From Nicotiana tabacum (taxonomy: Eukaryota; Streptophyta; Magnoliopsida; Solanales; Solanaceae): DNA of 64,000 nucleotides. Location of the stretch: contig NC_134097.1 of assembly GCF_000715075.1 (NCBI RefSeq), forward strand, positions 123,626,997 to 123,690,996, given 5' to 3'. Within the stretch, counting starts at the first letter, position 1, and every line of letters begins with the position of its first letter. The translations under genes and the position numbers were made by a program. Positions 44,613 to 56,317 of this stretch are shown here, piece by piece. The notes under the pieces are model-generated. The model searched no databases. It saw only the letters and a list, made by a program, of their open reading frames with translations, and was not told the DNA's origin.

Positions 44613-47504
44613 TGTGATGACTCGGACAGTCATCTCATGAGTTACCGCTCTGATTTCCCTATTTCTGCTTTGTTATGCTTTGTTTATCCGTGTTATGTGG
44701 TATCGGGTTAGTCGGATCGATTTCGGAAAGGATTTGGTAAGGTTTGAGACACTTAGTCTCTTTAGAGTGAGTTTAAGTTGGAAAAGTCAACCGGATGTTG
44801 ACTTATGTGTTAGAGGGCTCGGATGTGAGTTCCGATGGTTCGGTTAGCTTTGGGAGGTAATTTGTGAAATAGGAGCGTGATCGGAATGAATTTTGAAGGT
44901 CCGTAGTGGATTTAGGCTTGAATTGGCAAAGTTGATATTTTGGCCATTTCCGATTGGTAGGAGAGATTATGATATAGGGGTCAGAATGGAATTCTGAGAG
45001 TTACAGTAGTTCCGTTGTGACGTTTGGGATGTGTGTGCAAAATTTCAGGTCATTCGGACGTGGTTTGGTTGGGTTTTTGATCAAAAGCGTAATTTGGAAG
45101 ATTTTATAAACGTTTGGCTTGAATCCGATGTGTTTTGGGTGATTTGATGTTGTTTGATGATTGGAACAAGTTTGAATAAGGTATTAGGATATGTTGGTGC
45201 TTTTGGTTGAAGTCTCGAGGGCCTCAGAGTGATTTCGGATGGTTGACGGAGAGGTTTGAGACTTGTTGCAGCTGCTGTCTGGTATTTCCGCACCTGCGGA
45301 ATGGGGACCGCAGGTGCGGCGCCGCACGTGCGAGAGAGGAACCGCAGAAGCGGATTTTGAGAATTTTCCAGGGACCGCAGATGCGGTGTGGGACCGCACC
45401 TGCAGAGTCGCATGTGCGGAAGACTGAGCGTAGAAGCGGTTTGGGTTTTAAGTGAAGGACCATAGAAGCGGCGATTTGACCGTATATGCGGTACCGCAGA
45501 AGCGGTGGGATGGTCGCAGATGCGAAAAATCCCTGGATAGAAGGTATATATTGCTTTCTTCGTGAATTTTGTAAATAACTCAATTTTTGAAGACGGGAAA
45601 GAGGCTAAGGCATAGGATTTCAAGAGGGATCAAAGGATATCAATTGGGTAAGTTCCCTAAGCTTAATTACTTGGGTTTAAAACCATTTTCCCACTGATTA
45701 ATCATGGTTTTAGTGGGGATTAAGGAAGGAAAATTGGGGATTAGGACTTGAGTTTAAGAGTCTTTTAAATGAGGATTTGAGGGGTCATCTGGACTCCGAT
45801 TTTAGTGTTCTTAATATGTATGGACTCGTGGAAGGATAAGGATTCCGTTGGTATAGTTTTTATCGAGTTTTGAGACGTGGGCCTGGGGTTGGGTTTGGCC
45901 AATTTCGGTATTTTTGGTATTTTTCGATTTTTTTCGCTTGGGCTTCGTTCCCTTAGCATATTTTGATGTCGTGATTCTAATTTTGGATAGATTCGACGCG
46001 AGTGGAGGCCAACTAGAGGGAAAAGGAGTCGCGGAGTAGTATTTTCACCGGTTTGAGGTAAGTAACCATTGTAAATCTGGAACTGAGGGTACAAACCCCG
46101 ATATTTGACTTGTTTTTGATAAATGCGGTGACGCACATGCTAGGTGACGAGCATGTGGGTGTGCACCGATAGGGATTGTGACTTGGTCCATCTCGTAACG
46201 ACTATTGAGCCGCGTATTTGATTTGAAACCTTATGATATTTCGTACTTTAGTCATTTATACTGTATTTAAGGATGTATGCCATGTTTGGGGCCTTGTGCA
46301 GACCTATTGAGACCCTTAGGGGCATTTTTACTATTTTTTCTCACTATATTTGCTGAAAGCATATCCTCAGTTATGTTTACCTGTTTAAAAGTTTAAAACT
46401 AGTTTTATCACTCTACTTCTAATTGTGAGGACTGTTTGGGCCGAGTTCCCTAAGTTTGATTGTCATGTCCGAGTGGTTGTGAGGTTAGGGACTGAGAGAG
46501 GTTGAGAATCTAATTGTGAGGATATTTGTATATATGTGAGTTATTGATCGGGTTGCACGCCGTAGCGATACTTATATGGATCGGGCTGCACGCCTCAGCG
46601 ATATATATTTCGAATCGAGCTGCGCTCCGCCGTGATATGACGCTTGGACTGTAGGAGCCCCTCCGGAGTATATACACTCCTAGTGAGCGTAGTCGACTAT
46701 AAATTACGGATCGGGCTGCACGCCGCAACGGTCACTATGATTTCTGTTACTACGAAATATTAAAGAGCTGAGGGACGAGAGTTGAGTTACGAGTGACTGA
46801 GAGGCTGCCCGAGGGGCCATATTCTGAGTGATTCCTTGCCCGAGGGGCCCTGTTGTGATGTTTTCACTGATTTCACTCTCCTTTCTAATAAGCCTTAGTT
46901 GGATATATTGCTAAGTATCTGATTTCAAATGTTTTAAACTGGAAATGTTGATTTTATGACGAACTGATTTTAAACGGTAAAGTTGACCCATTATTCTGTT
47001 GATTATTCAATTATATGTTTTTGAACTGCTCGTCACTACTTTCAGTCCTTATTTACCTTAGTTACTTACTGAGTTGGCGTACTCATGGTACTCCCTACAG
47101 CTTGTGTGCAGATCGAGGTGCTCGAGCGGCCGAGTGAGGGCCTTCAGCTGATTCAGCGTTGCCGGAGATTTCGAGGTAGCTGCATGGCGTCTGCAGCCCT
47201 GTTTTCTCCCTCCTATATTATTATCTTTCCGCATTTTCTAGACTATTAATGCAGTAGGTATTCAGACTTGTACTAGAGGCTCTAGACTCGTGATACCAGA
47301 TTGATGGGGATGTGTAGTTTCCTGTTATTTTGACTTTCCGCATATCTTTTGTTGCCTTAACGCTTATAATGAAATTTGGTATTCAAAACTTGTGTTAGTC
47401 AAATGGCTTAAATGTTAAAGGAAAGTGGGTTATGGCTAATTGATTAGTTGGCTTGCCTAGTAGTGTGATAGGCGCCATCACGACCGGCATTTTAGGTGGT
47501 GACA
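44613..47504 (+). mobile_element. E4 3' LTR
   Basis: Collinear with 36558-39459 and with the same internal landmarks: palindromes 45287-45525, TATA 45545, GGGTAAGT 45646, GAGGTAAGTA 46055, block I near 46127, block II at 46645. It ends GGTGGTGACA. Small indels and scattered substitutions separate the two LTRs. Confidence 0.93.
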
Positions 47505-49630
47505 ATCTCTTAGTCAGTATGTGTGCTGGGGATCTCTTAGTATCCCAAAAATCTCATAGTATCCTCAATATACGTGCCGAGGGATCTCTCGGTATCCCAA
47601 GGATCTCTTAGTATCCTCAATATACGTGCTGGGGGATCTCTCGGTATCCCAAGGATCTCTTAGTATCCTCCATATACGTGCTGAGGATCTCTTGATATCC
47701 CGCACTACAGTCCAAATTAATATATATGGAGGGGGATCTACCAGAATACAAATCCGTAGTCCCAAAGTAAACATGCAGGGGGATCTCCCGGGATACCATC
47801 CCGTAGTCCCAAAGTAACCACACAATAGCAATACGAAGAATATTCAATTAAATTCAAATTTCATACCAAGGTAAATGGGTATTTCTAACCTAGCATGCTG
47901 CACAGAGTTCAAAGCAGTTTGAGCAAGTAAAACAATTAAGTCAATTAGACATGCTTCCCTAAGCTAACAGTAGGCTTAAATTGCGAATAGTATAAACAGG
48001 AAAGGAAATACAGTTATAGTTACTTAATGAAAACGGATTTTCAACAATTAGCACATACGCACTTGTCAACTCACGTACAAGGCATTTCAAATATCAACAA
48101 TACCAAATCCTAAGTGGAGTTCGCCCACACAAGGTTAGGCAAGCCACTTACCTCGAACCGGCTCAAAAATTACCCCGAAACCACGTTCTTGCCACGAGTA
48201 CTCGACTCCAAATATATCATACTATTCAATTCAATTGCATAATGTAAATATAACTTCAAGTAACTGATTCCACAAATAAATTCTAAGTTAATACGCAAAA
48301 TTAGGTTAAATGACCAAAATGCCCCAGGACCCACATCTCAGAATCGGGTAAAAGTTACGGATTATGAACCCTCATTCACTCACGAGTCTAACCATACCTA
48401 AATTATCCAAATCCAATGTCAAATCCCCAATCAAAACTCGAAAATTACGTCTAAGAAATTTTCCAAATTTTTCCCCAATTTCTCACCACAAATCCAAAAT
48501 TAGATGATGAATTCACGTTTAGATTAATGAGTTATAAGTAAAAAGGAGTTAAGAATCATTACCCAATCGATATCTCTGAAAATCCCTCAAAATCTCGCTC
48601 AAATCCGAGCTCCCAAGCTCTAGTCTTGATAAAAATAGCTTGACCCTCGACTTTTGAAATTTTATATTCTGCCCAGATAATTCCTTCTTTGCGAACGTGG
48701 AAGGACCCTCGCGTTCGCGAAGCACAACTTCGCTTGGTCCAGTCTTCCTTCATCGCAAATGCGATGTTCCTGTCGTGAACGTGGTGACCATCTTCCCCTT
48801 CCTACGCGAACGCGGGACCATCTTCGTGAACGCGTAGGTGTAAGACCTCTTAGCCTCGCGAATGCGGGAACACATTCGTGAATGCGAAGCATTAAACTTC
48901 TACCAGCCCCAGCTCTTCTTCGCGAACACGAAAAAGGAAACCAGAACTGACTTGCTGCAATTTTTCTGCAATTCTCTAAGTCCAAAAATGAACCGTTGAG
49001 CATCCGAAACACACTCGAAGCCCCCGAGACCTCAACCAAACATACCAACCAATCCTAAAACATCATTCAAACTTTTTCCAACCTTCGGAACGCTCAAAAC
49101 AACATCAAAACATCAATTAACATCGGATTCAAGCCTAAGAGCTCCAAAAAAACTCTCAAATTACGCTTTCGATCAAAAAGTCTACCAAACCTCGTTCGAA
49201 TAACCTGAAATTTTGCAAGCATGTCACATTCAACACTATGGAGCTACTCCAACTTCCGGAATTCCATTCCGACCCAGATATGAAAAATCTCACCATCGAA
49301 CCGGAAACTTCAAAAATTCAACTTTCGGCATTTCAAGCCTAAATAAGCTACAGACCTCCAAAACACAATCCGAACACGCCTCTAAGCCCAAAATCACCCA
49401 ACAGAGGTAACGGAGCCGACAGAATTCCATTCCGAGGCCGTCTTCACACTGCTTTGACTACGGTCCAAATCCTAAAGCTTAAGCTCTCTTTTAAGGACTA
49501 AGTATCCCAAAACACTCCGAAACTCAAAACCAAACATTCCGGCAAATCAAAATAGCAGAAACAAACATGGGAAAAGCAGTTAATAGGGGATCGGGGCGTA
49601 AATTCTTAAAACGACCGGTCGGGTCTTACA
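47505..49630 (-). mobile_element. E3 3' LTR, proximal segment right of E4
   Basis: Continues the E3 LTR from the 51-bp minisatellite to its start (minus-strand TGTAAGACCCGACCGG at 49630). Begins with ATCTC, the E4 target duplication. Contains repeats (47515-47810), a donor-like site near 48143-48153 (minus), TATA (48660-48666, minus) and TCGCGTTCGCGA-type palindromes (48685-48920). Confidence 0.9.
47515..47810 (-). repeat. 51-bp minisatellite in E3 3' LTR, right part
   Basis: 'gggatctct(c/t)(a/g)gtatcccaa' and 'atctcttagtatcctc' alternate with 51-bp period. The left part (36425-36556) lies across E4. At the end are two units in reverse orientation to, but matching, the E2 52-bp repeat ('ccgtagtcccaaagtaa'). 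Confidence 0.85.
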
Positions 49631-49642
49631 TCCTCCTACACT
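49631..49642 (-). promoter_or_regulatory. Polypurine tract of E3
   Basis: Minus strand AGTGTAGGAGGA, directly before the LTR start at 49630, preceded by the 'gaggacgaaca' motif. Confidence 0.8.
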
Positions 49643-49733
49643 CAAACATTTGTTCGTCCTCAAACAAGCATAGAGACATACCTGAAGTAGTGAAAAGATG
49701 AGGGTGACGACTGCACATATCTTGCTCGATCTC

Positions 49734-49955
49734 CTAGGTCGCCTCCTCGACCGGCTGACCTCGCCACTGAACCTTCACTGATGCAATGTTCTTTGACCTC
49801 AGCTTTCGAACCTGCCTGTCCAATATCGCCACTGGCCCCTCAACATAAGATATATCCTTGCCCAACTGGACTGAACTGAAATCCAACACGTGCGGCGGAC
49901 CACCGTGATACTTCTGGGGCATCGAAACATGAAATACCGGATGAACTCCTGCCAA
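49734..49955 (-). pseudogene. E3 integrase C-terminus and chromodomain
   Basis: Reads [20 protein letters not shown] then EGPVAILDRQVRKLRSKNIA and VKVQWRGQPVEEAT, after which a stop cuts the usual WE. This is the IN C-terminal GPY-like region and chromodomain equivalent to 44280-44562 of E4, and is one of the better preserved parts of E3. Confidence 0.88.
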
Positions 49956-49959
49956 GCTG

Positions 49960-51050
49960 GGAGGTAAGGCAAACTCCTAAGCAACCTCCCCAACACGCCG
50001 CAATATCTCAAAGGGATCAATAAACCTTGGACTCAATTTCCCTTTCTTTCCAAATCTCATATCGCCCTTCATAGGCGAAACCCAAAGCAGAACCCACTCT
50101 CCAACCATATAGGAAACATCACGAACCTTCCGGTCCGCGTAACTCTTCTGTCTGGACTTGGCTATACGGATCTATCCTGAATCACCTTGACCTTCTCCAA
50201 AGCATCCTGAACCAAGTCTTTGCCCAATAATCTAGCCTCGCCGGCTCAAACTAACCCACTGGGGATATACACCGCCTACCATATAAAGCCTCGTACGGTG
50301 CCATCTGAATGCTTGGACTGAAGTTGTTGTTATAGGCAAACTCCGCCAGTGGCAAGAACTGATCCCAAGAACCTCCAAACTCCATCATACACGCACGAAG
50401 CATATCCTCAAAAATCTAAATAGTGCGTTCGGACTGTCCGTTTGTCTGGGGTGAAATGTTGTACTCAACTCCACTCGATTACCCAACTCATGTTGTATGG
50501 CCCTCTAGAACCATGATGTGAACTGAGTACCTCTATATAAAATGATGGAAACTGGAATACCATGCAGACGAACAATCTCCCGAATATGAATATCCGCCAA
50601 TCGCTCCGAAGAATAGATAGTACATACAGGGATAAAGTGCGCGGACTTGGTCAGCCGATCCACAATCACCCAAATGGCATCGAACTTTCTCAAAGTCTGT
50701 GGGAGCCCAACTACGAAGTCCATGGTGATCTGCTCCCACTTCCACTCCGGAATCTCTATCTGCTAAAGCAACCCACCCGGTCTCTGGTGCTCATACTTCA
50801 CCTGCTGACAATTGAGGCACCAAGCTACAAACCCAACTATGTCTTTCTTCATCAGCCTCTACCAATAGTGCTGCCTCAAATCCTGGTACATCTTCACGGT
50901 ACCCGGATGAATGGAATACCGCGAACTATGGGCCTTCTCTAAAATTAACTCCCGAAGCCCATCAACATTGTGTACACATACCCGACCCTGCATCCTCAAT
51001 ACCCCATCATCACCAATAGTCACATCTCTGGCATCGCCATGCAAAACCTT
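49960..51050 (-). pseudogene. E3 integrase
   Basis: From 51044 leftwards: VCVHNVDGLRELILEKAHSS…IHPGTVKMYQDLRQHYW (zinc-finger histidines), WCLNCQQVKYEHQRPGG (cysteines), then the core MDFVVGLPQTLRKFDAIWVI…DRLTKSAHFIPVC (50723-50505) with the first Asp; the second is damaged (IILYRGTQF instead of IISDRGTQF). The distal part to 49960 is broken by several stops and a deletion. The frame is lost at a TAG derived from CAG near 50765. Confidence 0.87.
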
Positions 51051-51814
51051 TCCTTGAGGACAAGCAAATGAGGGTTATCAAACTGATGCTCTCTGATACG
51101 ATCAAATAAAGAAGAACGGGAGACCATGCAAGCTAGAACCTGACTGGGCTCCGAATGATCTAATCTCACAAACTGGTTGGCTAAGGTCTGAACATCCATC
51201 GCCATGGGCCTCTCCGCTGCTGGTAAATAAGCCAAACTCCCCAAACTCTCTGCCCGGCGACTCAAAGCATCGGCCACCACATTGGCCTTGCCCGGGTGAT
51301 ATAAGATAGTGATATCATAGTCCTTCAGCAGCTCTAACCATTTCCTCTGGCGCAAATTAAGACCCTTCTGCTTGAACAGATGCTGCAAACTCCGGTGATC
51401 AGTATAACTCTTATAAGGCACACCATACTAATAATGACACCAGATCTTCAAGGCGTGAACAATAGCAGCTAACTTGAGATCATGGACAGGATAATTCTTC
51501 TCATGTACCTTCAACTGTCTGGATGCGTAGGCAATCACCCTACCGTCCTGCATCAATACCGCTCCAAGACCAATCCTTAAGGCATCACAATAGACAGTAT
51601 AAGACCCCAAACCTGTAGACAATATCAAAACTAGGGTTGCAATAGATGGAAACCCCTCAACAAATCGATGGTAATAACCCGCCAAGCCAAGAAAAATGTG
51701 AATCTCTATTGCTGAGGATGGTCTAGGCCAACTCTGTACTGCTTCCACTTTCTTCGGATCCACCTGAATACCCTCACTCAATACCACATGGCCCAAGAAT
51801 GCCAATCTAACCAA
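51020..51814 (-). pseudogene. E3 RNase H domain
   Basis: 51814-51428 reads [37 protein letters not shown], a deletion of the palm-to-RNase H linker, then [20 protein letters not shown] and [15 protein letters not shown]; 51421-51020 gives [20 protein letters not shown] and [14 protein letters not shown]. The YCDA(S to L) motif and VADALSR are recognised RNase H landmarks. The frame breaks at about 51425. Confidence 0.88.
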
Positions 51815-52135
51815 AACTCACATTTCGAGAACTTTGCATATAACTTATTTTCTCTCAAAGTCTGAAGCACTGTTCTCAGGTGCTGCTCATGATCTTCCCG
51901 ACACCAGGAATACACCAGAATATCATCAATAAAGACAATGACGAACGAGTCAAAATATGGCCGGAACATACTGTGCATCAAATACATGAAGGCTACTGGG
52001 CATTAGTCAGCCTAAATGACATAACCAGGAACTCGTAATGACCATACCGAGTCCTAAAAATAGTCTTCGAGATATCTAGATCCCGAATCTTCAACTGATG
52101 GTAACCAGAATGCAAGTCAATCTTTGAGACCCCTG
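51778..52135 (-). pseudogene. E3 reverse transcriptase, N-terminally deleted
   Basis: RT begins abruptly at [15 protein letters not shown] (about 52135), joined directly to gag sequence; fingers and the whole protease are missing. The FIDDILVYS catalytic box is present (about 51925), followed by [17 protein letters not shown] stop and frameshift separate the DLHSGYHQ part from the FIDD part. Confidence 0.87.
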
Positions 52136-52745
52136 AACACTTGAAACACTATGTGAAGCTTGAGATGAAAATTGAGCTGGCTGACCCACAAAACTTCTAC
52201 CATGCCGTATTCTTCCTCCAAAATAAGGACCAGTAGCTCTCTCCGGTCTACGAGGTCTCCTCGCTTCCCTATACTCTTCTCTCCTGACCTCGTCTGTCCT
52301 CTTTCTCTTGGACCCACCTGTCCTCTACTCGGCAAGAGATCCTCACCACCCGCAGAACTGGGACCACACGCTATGTTTCCATGACACCTGGAACCTGACC
52401 AATGTGAACTCACTGCTCTAGAGTGGGGGCGGCAGAAGTTTGGGTCTCTTCCCCAATCTGTGAAGTAGTTGGTATAACCTGAATCAATCCCGCCTGAACC
52501 AAGGTACCAAACATGCTTAGGAACTATGTTAAGGTCTCTTGAAGTGCTGGAGTAGTAGTAGAAGTAGGCGTATCAGGCGCCTGGGCTCCAGCTGGAACTA
52601 CCGATGGCTCCTCTGTAGCAGCTCAGGCGGGTGCCTTGGCTGCACTGCGTGCACGTCCTCGGCCTCTACCCTGGCCCCGACCTTTGATGGCTCTCGCAGG
52701 GGGCGCGGGTGTTTGGTCACCTCTGGTAGCACGTGTCCTCACCAT
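52136..52745 (-). pseudogene. gag: E3 gag, internally deleted
   Basis: Starts MVRTRATRGDQTPAPPARA at 52745, then GRGQGRGRGRARSAAKAP, an acidic/Thr-rich stretch and a HIGQVPGVME segment also seen in E2 (near 26705). From about 52325 it jumps to the charged linker downstream of the gag core (QEKEDRRGQERR, then a FWRKNTAW/KFCGSAS-like part equal to E2 27390-27450). The gag core and the zinc knuckle are lost. The protein cannot form a capsid. Confidence 0.8.
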
Positions 52746-52765
52746 CTATATGAGAATGGAAGATA
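52746..52765 (-). promoter_or_regulatory. Splice-acceptor-like tract abutting E3 gag ATG
   Basis: Minus-strand 'tatcttccattctcatatag' is followed directly by ATG at 52745, the same placement as in E4. Confidence 0.45.
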
Positions 52766-52931
52766 GAGGTTTAGGATTGTGATGTCAAAAATCTCGCACG
52801 ACAGGGAAATCAAATGAAATAGAATTTTCCTAACGGTTACATAGCCTCTCGTAGATAAGATAAACGTCTCCATACCGTTCCGCGAGACTCTAATAAACTA
52901 GCTTGTGAATCATGACTCCTATGAACCTAGA

Positions 52932-52943
52932 GCTCTGATACCA
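52932..52943 (-). promoter_or_regulatory. Primer-binding site of E3
   Basis: Plus-strand GCTCTGATACCA is the exact complement of TGGTATCAGAGC, four bases from the LTR edge. Confidence 0.95.
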
Positions 52944-53616
52944 AATTTTTACGACCCAAGTTCGCCCTCCGTGAACTATCGTGACGGCACCTAGTCTCTA
53001 CGACTAGGTAAGCCTAACAATTGCGGAAAAAGAACCAAAATGTGGAAAAACAAATAGAAATGGAAGATAAACAAATATAGAAGTGTTTAAGATGCCTCTC
53101 GGCATATACCAATACAAGATCTCAAAAACTGAATAATTTCAGAAAAACCTGGAATCTCATGGAATCACAAGCTATGGATGCTACATTGGGCTCTAACTCC
53201 AGAATGTCTAATCAAAATAAATGCAGAAGGGCTAAAACTATAAGAGAGAATGGAAAGGGACTCCTCGGTCTGTGGACGCCGTAGATATACCTCGAAGTCT
53301 CTGGAGAATCGCCTCGCCTCAAGGGTAGCAAGGCTGAGTCGAAGTACCTGGATCTGCACATGAAAAACATGCACAGAAAGGGCATGAGTACACCTCAACG
53401 GTACTCAGTAAGTGCCAAGCCTAACCTCGATCGATTAGTGATGAGGAAGGTCAAGGCCCTATTGATTATAGCTGAAAAACAAGGTAAAACAGTATAGAAT
53501 GTGACAATATAATTAAATGCTAACAGTAAGAAGTAACACAAGATAATAAGAATAACAACAACTATGCCAGAGATAAAATAATCACAAAAGGAATACCGCT
53601 CAACATAGAGATAACC

Positions 53617-53945
53617 GGGGATCTCTCAATATCTGAAGGATCTCTTAGTATCCTCAATATATGTGTTGGGGATCTCTCAGTATTCCTAAGATCTCTTAGT
53701 ATCCTTAATATATATGTTGGGGATCTCTCGGTATCCCAAGGATCTCTTAGTATCCTCAATATGTGTGTTGGGGATCTCTTAGTACCCGGAAGATCTCTTA
53801 GTATCCTCCATATATATGCTAGGGATCTCTCGGTATTGCAAGGATCTCTTAGTATCCTCAATATACATGCAGGGGGATGTCTCGGTATCCCAAGGATCTT
53901 TTAGTATCCTCCATATATGTGTTGGGGATCTCTTGGTATCCCGCA
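53617..53945 (-). repeat. 51-bp minisatellite in E3 5' LTR (about 7 units)
   Basis: Units start GGGGATCTCTC near 53617, 53668, 53719, 53770, 53821, 53872 and 53925. Being a multiple of three, the unit translates on the minus strand as a 17-residue repeat (ILRDPWDTERSPTHILR type), which explains the 53562-53861 and 53779-54087 ORFs. Confidence 0.93.
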
Positions 53946-54899
53946 CTACAGTCCAAATCAATATATGTGCAGGTGGATCTATCGGAATACAAATCCGTAG
54001 TCCAAATGTAAACATGCAGGAGGATCTCCCGGATACCGTCCCGTAGTCCCAAAGTAACCACACAGTAGCAATACGAAGAATATTCAATTAAATCCAAATT
54101 TCATACCAAGGTAAACGAGTATTTCTAACCTAGCATGCTGCACAGAGTTCAAATAAAGCAGTTTGAGCAAGTAAAATAATTAAGTCAATTAGACATGCTT
54201 CCCTAAGCTAATAGTAGGCTTAAATTGTGAGTAGTATAAACCGGAAAGGAAACACAGTTATAGTTACTTAATGAAAATGATTTTTCAATAATTAGCACAA
54301 GTACGCACTCATTACCTCACGTACAAGGCATTTCACAACAATACCAAATCCTAAGGGGAGTTCTCCTACACAAGGTTAGGCAAGCTACTTACCTTGAACC
54401 GGCTCAAAAAATAACCCGAAACCACGTTCTTGCCACGAGTACTCGACTCCAAATGGCTCAGTCTATTCAATTCAATTGCATAATGTAAATACAACTTCAA
54501 GTAACTGATTCCACAAATAAATTCTAAGCTAAAACGTGAAATTAGGTAAAATGACCAAAATGCCCCCGGGCCCATGTCTCGAAATCGGGTTAAAGTTACG
54601 GATTATGAACCCTCATTCACTCACGAGTCTAACCATACCAAAATTATCCAAATCCAATGTCAAATTCCTAATCAAAACTCGAAAATTAGGTCTAAGAACT
54701 TTTTAAAATTTTTCCCCAATTTCTCACCCCAAATCCGAAATTAGATAATGAATTCACGTTTATATTAATGGGTTGTAAGCAAAAAAGAGTTAAGAATCGT
54801 TACCCAATTGATATCTCTGAAAATCCCTCAAAATCTCGCTCAAATCTGAGCTCCCAAGCTCTAGTTTTGATAAAAATGGCTTAACCCTCGACTTTGAAA

Positions 54900-54906
54900 T
54901 TTTATA
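54900..54906 (-). promoter_or_regulatory. TATA box of the E3 LTR
   Basis: Minus-strand TATAAAA after 'gggcagaa'; the 3' LTR copy is at 48660-48666. Confidence 0.6.
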
Positions 54907-54924
54907 TTCTGCCCAGATAATTCC

Positions 54925-55210
54925 TTCTTCGCGAATGCGGAAGGACCTTTGTATTCGCGAAGCACAAATTCGCTTGGTCCAGGCTTCCTTTATCACGAAC
55001 GCGATGTCCCTGTCGCAAACGCAATGACCATCTTCCCCCTCCTACACGAACGCGAGACCATCTTTGCGAACGCGTAGGTATAAGATCTCACAGCCTCGCG
55101 AACGGGGGAACACCTTCGCGAATGCGAAGCATTAAACTTCCACCAGCCCCAGCTCCTCCTCACGAACTCGAGACCCCCACTCACGAACCCCCCACTCGCG
55201 AACTCAAAAA
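54925..55210 (-). repeat. TCGCG-type palindrome array in E3 LTR promoter
   Basis: Words such as TTCGCGAATGCG, GCGTTCGCGA, TCGCGAACG and CTCGCGAAC are spaced 20-40 bp just upstream (minus sense) of the TATA. The copy in the other LTR is at 48685-48920. Confidence 0.85.
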
Positions 55211-55906
55211 AGGAAACCAGAACTGACCTGCTGCAATTTTTCTGCAATTCTCTAAGTCCAAAAATGACCCGTTGAGCATCCGAAACACACCCGAGGCCCC
55301 CGGGACCTCAACCAAACATGAAAACCAATCCTAAAACATCATTCAAACTTGTTCCAACCTTAGAAATGCTCAAAACAACATCAAAACACCAATTAACATC
55401 AGATTCAAGCCTAAGAACTCCAAAGAAACTCTCAAATTATGCTTTTGATCAAAAAGTTTATCAAACTTCGTCCGAATGACTTGAAATTTTGCAAGCACGT
55501 CACATTCAACACTACGGAGCTACTCCAACTTCCGGAATTCTATTCCGACCCCGATATCAAAACCTCACTATCGAACCGGAAACTTCAAAAATTCAACTTT
55601 CGGCATTTCAAGCCTAAATAAGCTACGAACCTCCAAAACACAATCCGAAAAAGCCCCTAGGCTCGAAATTACCCAACGGAGCTAACGAAACCGACAGAAT
55701 TCCATACCGAGGCCGTCTTCACACTGCTCCGACTACGGTCCAAATTCTAAAGCTTAAGCTCTCTTTTAGGGACTAAGTGTCCCAAAACACTCCAAAACTC
55801 AAAACCAAACATCCCGGCAAATCAAAATAGCAGAAACAAACATGAAGAAAGAAGTTAATAGAGGATCCAGGCATAAATTCTTAAAATAACCGGCCGGGTC
55901 GTTACA

Positions 55907-55911
55907 GTTTG
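55907..55911. repeat. Target-site duplication of E3, right copy (GTTTG)
   Basis: Follows the LTR end GTCGTTACA and pairs with 35753-35757. Confidence 0.92.
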
Positions 55912-56142
55912 ATGCTCTTCTGACCGTTGATTTGCATGTGACTACCATTTATTATCAATAAGAAATATACTTTTTTGACAAATTGTTTCAACTTTTACTA
56001 TGAAAAGTAATTCTCTTTCTTAATAAACAAAATTCATAATGTTTAAGCATCTTTTTCATATATCACTATCGATACTCTAATTTGTTGTTCAGCCTATACT
56101 TTGTTGGTAATTTAATTTAACTTCAGTTTTATTTTAGGTTGA

Positions 56143-56317
56143 CTAAATTCTCTGTCCTTGCTTTCATGGCTTAAAAGTGCTGGATCGATTTTAGCAGCCG
56201 GTTTCTTTTATATATCACGGCATTTTCGAAATGTATGTGTGAAGTTATGGATATTTCTACTATTCTATTACACTCGCCGCACTGAACAACAAAAATCCAT
56301 AAAGTATTAATTGTTGG
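56143..56317 (+). other. Possible host terminal exon
   Basis: A frame open to a TAA at 56315-56317 reads LNSLSLLSWLKSAGSILAAG then a FFYISRHFRNVCVKLWIF-like hydrophobic and basic stretch and ends RRTEQQKSIKY. An acceptor-like 'ttttattttag' ends at 56137, but a TGA at 56140 lies in the same frame before the open stretch, so either the exon starts later or it is dead. It resembles candidate exon 3 in character (hydrophobic with Arg/Lys); belonging to the same gene is a guess. Confidence 0.22.

Larger units (their letters stand above)
36558..47504 (+). mobile_element. E4: structurally complete Tekay-type chromovirus
   Basis: An element of 10.9 kb inserted in the E3 3' LTR. It has two LTRs of 2902 and 2892 bp, primer-binding site, gag, PR, RT, RNase H, IN, chromodomain and polypurine tract in canonical chromovirus order. 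It is non-functional: stops and frameshifts occur in every domain. Insertion into an existing E3 LTR shows it is younger than E3. Confidence 0.95.
35758..55906 (-). mobile_element. E3: minus-strand chromovirus with E4 nested inside
   Basis: Borders are fixed by GTTTG target duplications. On the minus strand the order is 5' LTR (55906-52947), primer-binding site, remnant gag, RT, RNase H, integrase, chromodomain (52745-49730), polypurine tract, and 3' LTR (49630-35758) interrupted by E4 (36558-47504). The LTR ends GGGTCGT(A/G)AAA instead of the usual TGACA in both copies, so this variant end predates insertion. The internal domain is 3.3 kb against 5.2 kb in E4 because of two deletions. Confidence 0.93.
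52947..55906 (-). mobile_element. E3 5' LTR
   Basis: A 2960-bp LTR (minus strand TGTAACGACCCGGCCGG… to …GGGTCGTAAAA). Carries, on the minus strand, TCGCGTTCGCGA-type palindromes (55210-54925), TATA (54906-54900), donor-like GGGTAACG (about 54805-54798), AAGGTAAGT (54395-54387), and the 51-bp minisatellite. ORFs over these repeats are by-products. Confidence 0.92.

Noticed and set aside
45081..45623. 180-codon minus-strand ORF
   Set aside because: It is antisense to the E4 3' LTR palindrome array; the 5' LTR equivalent (37061-37589) is broken into several frames.
48662..49048. 128-codon minus-strand ORF with Arg-rich protein
   Set aside because: It spans the E3 LTR palindrome array and is not preserved in the other E3 LTR (54993-55247 differs).
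53562..54087. 99- and 102-codon minus-strand ORFs as genes
   Set aside because: They are translations of the 51-bp E3 LTR repeat; no start context or domain, and the other LTR differs in length.
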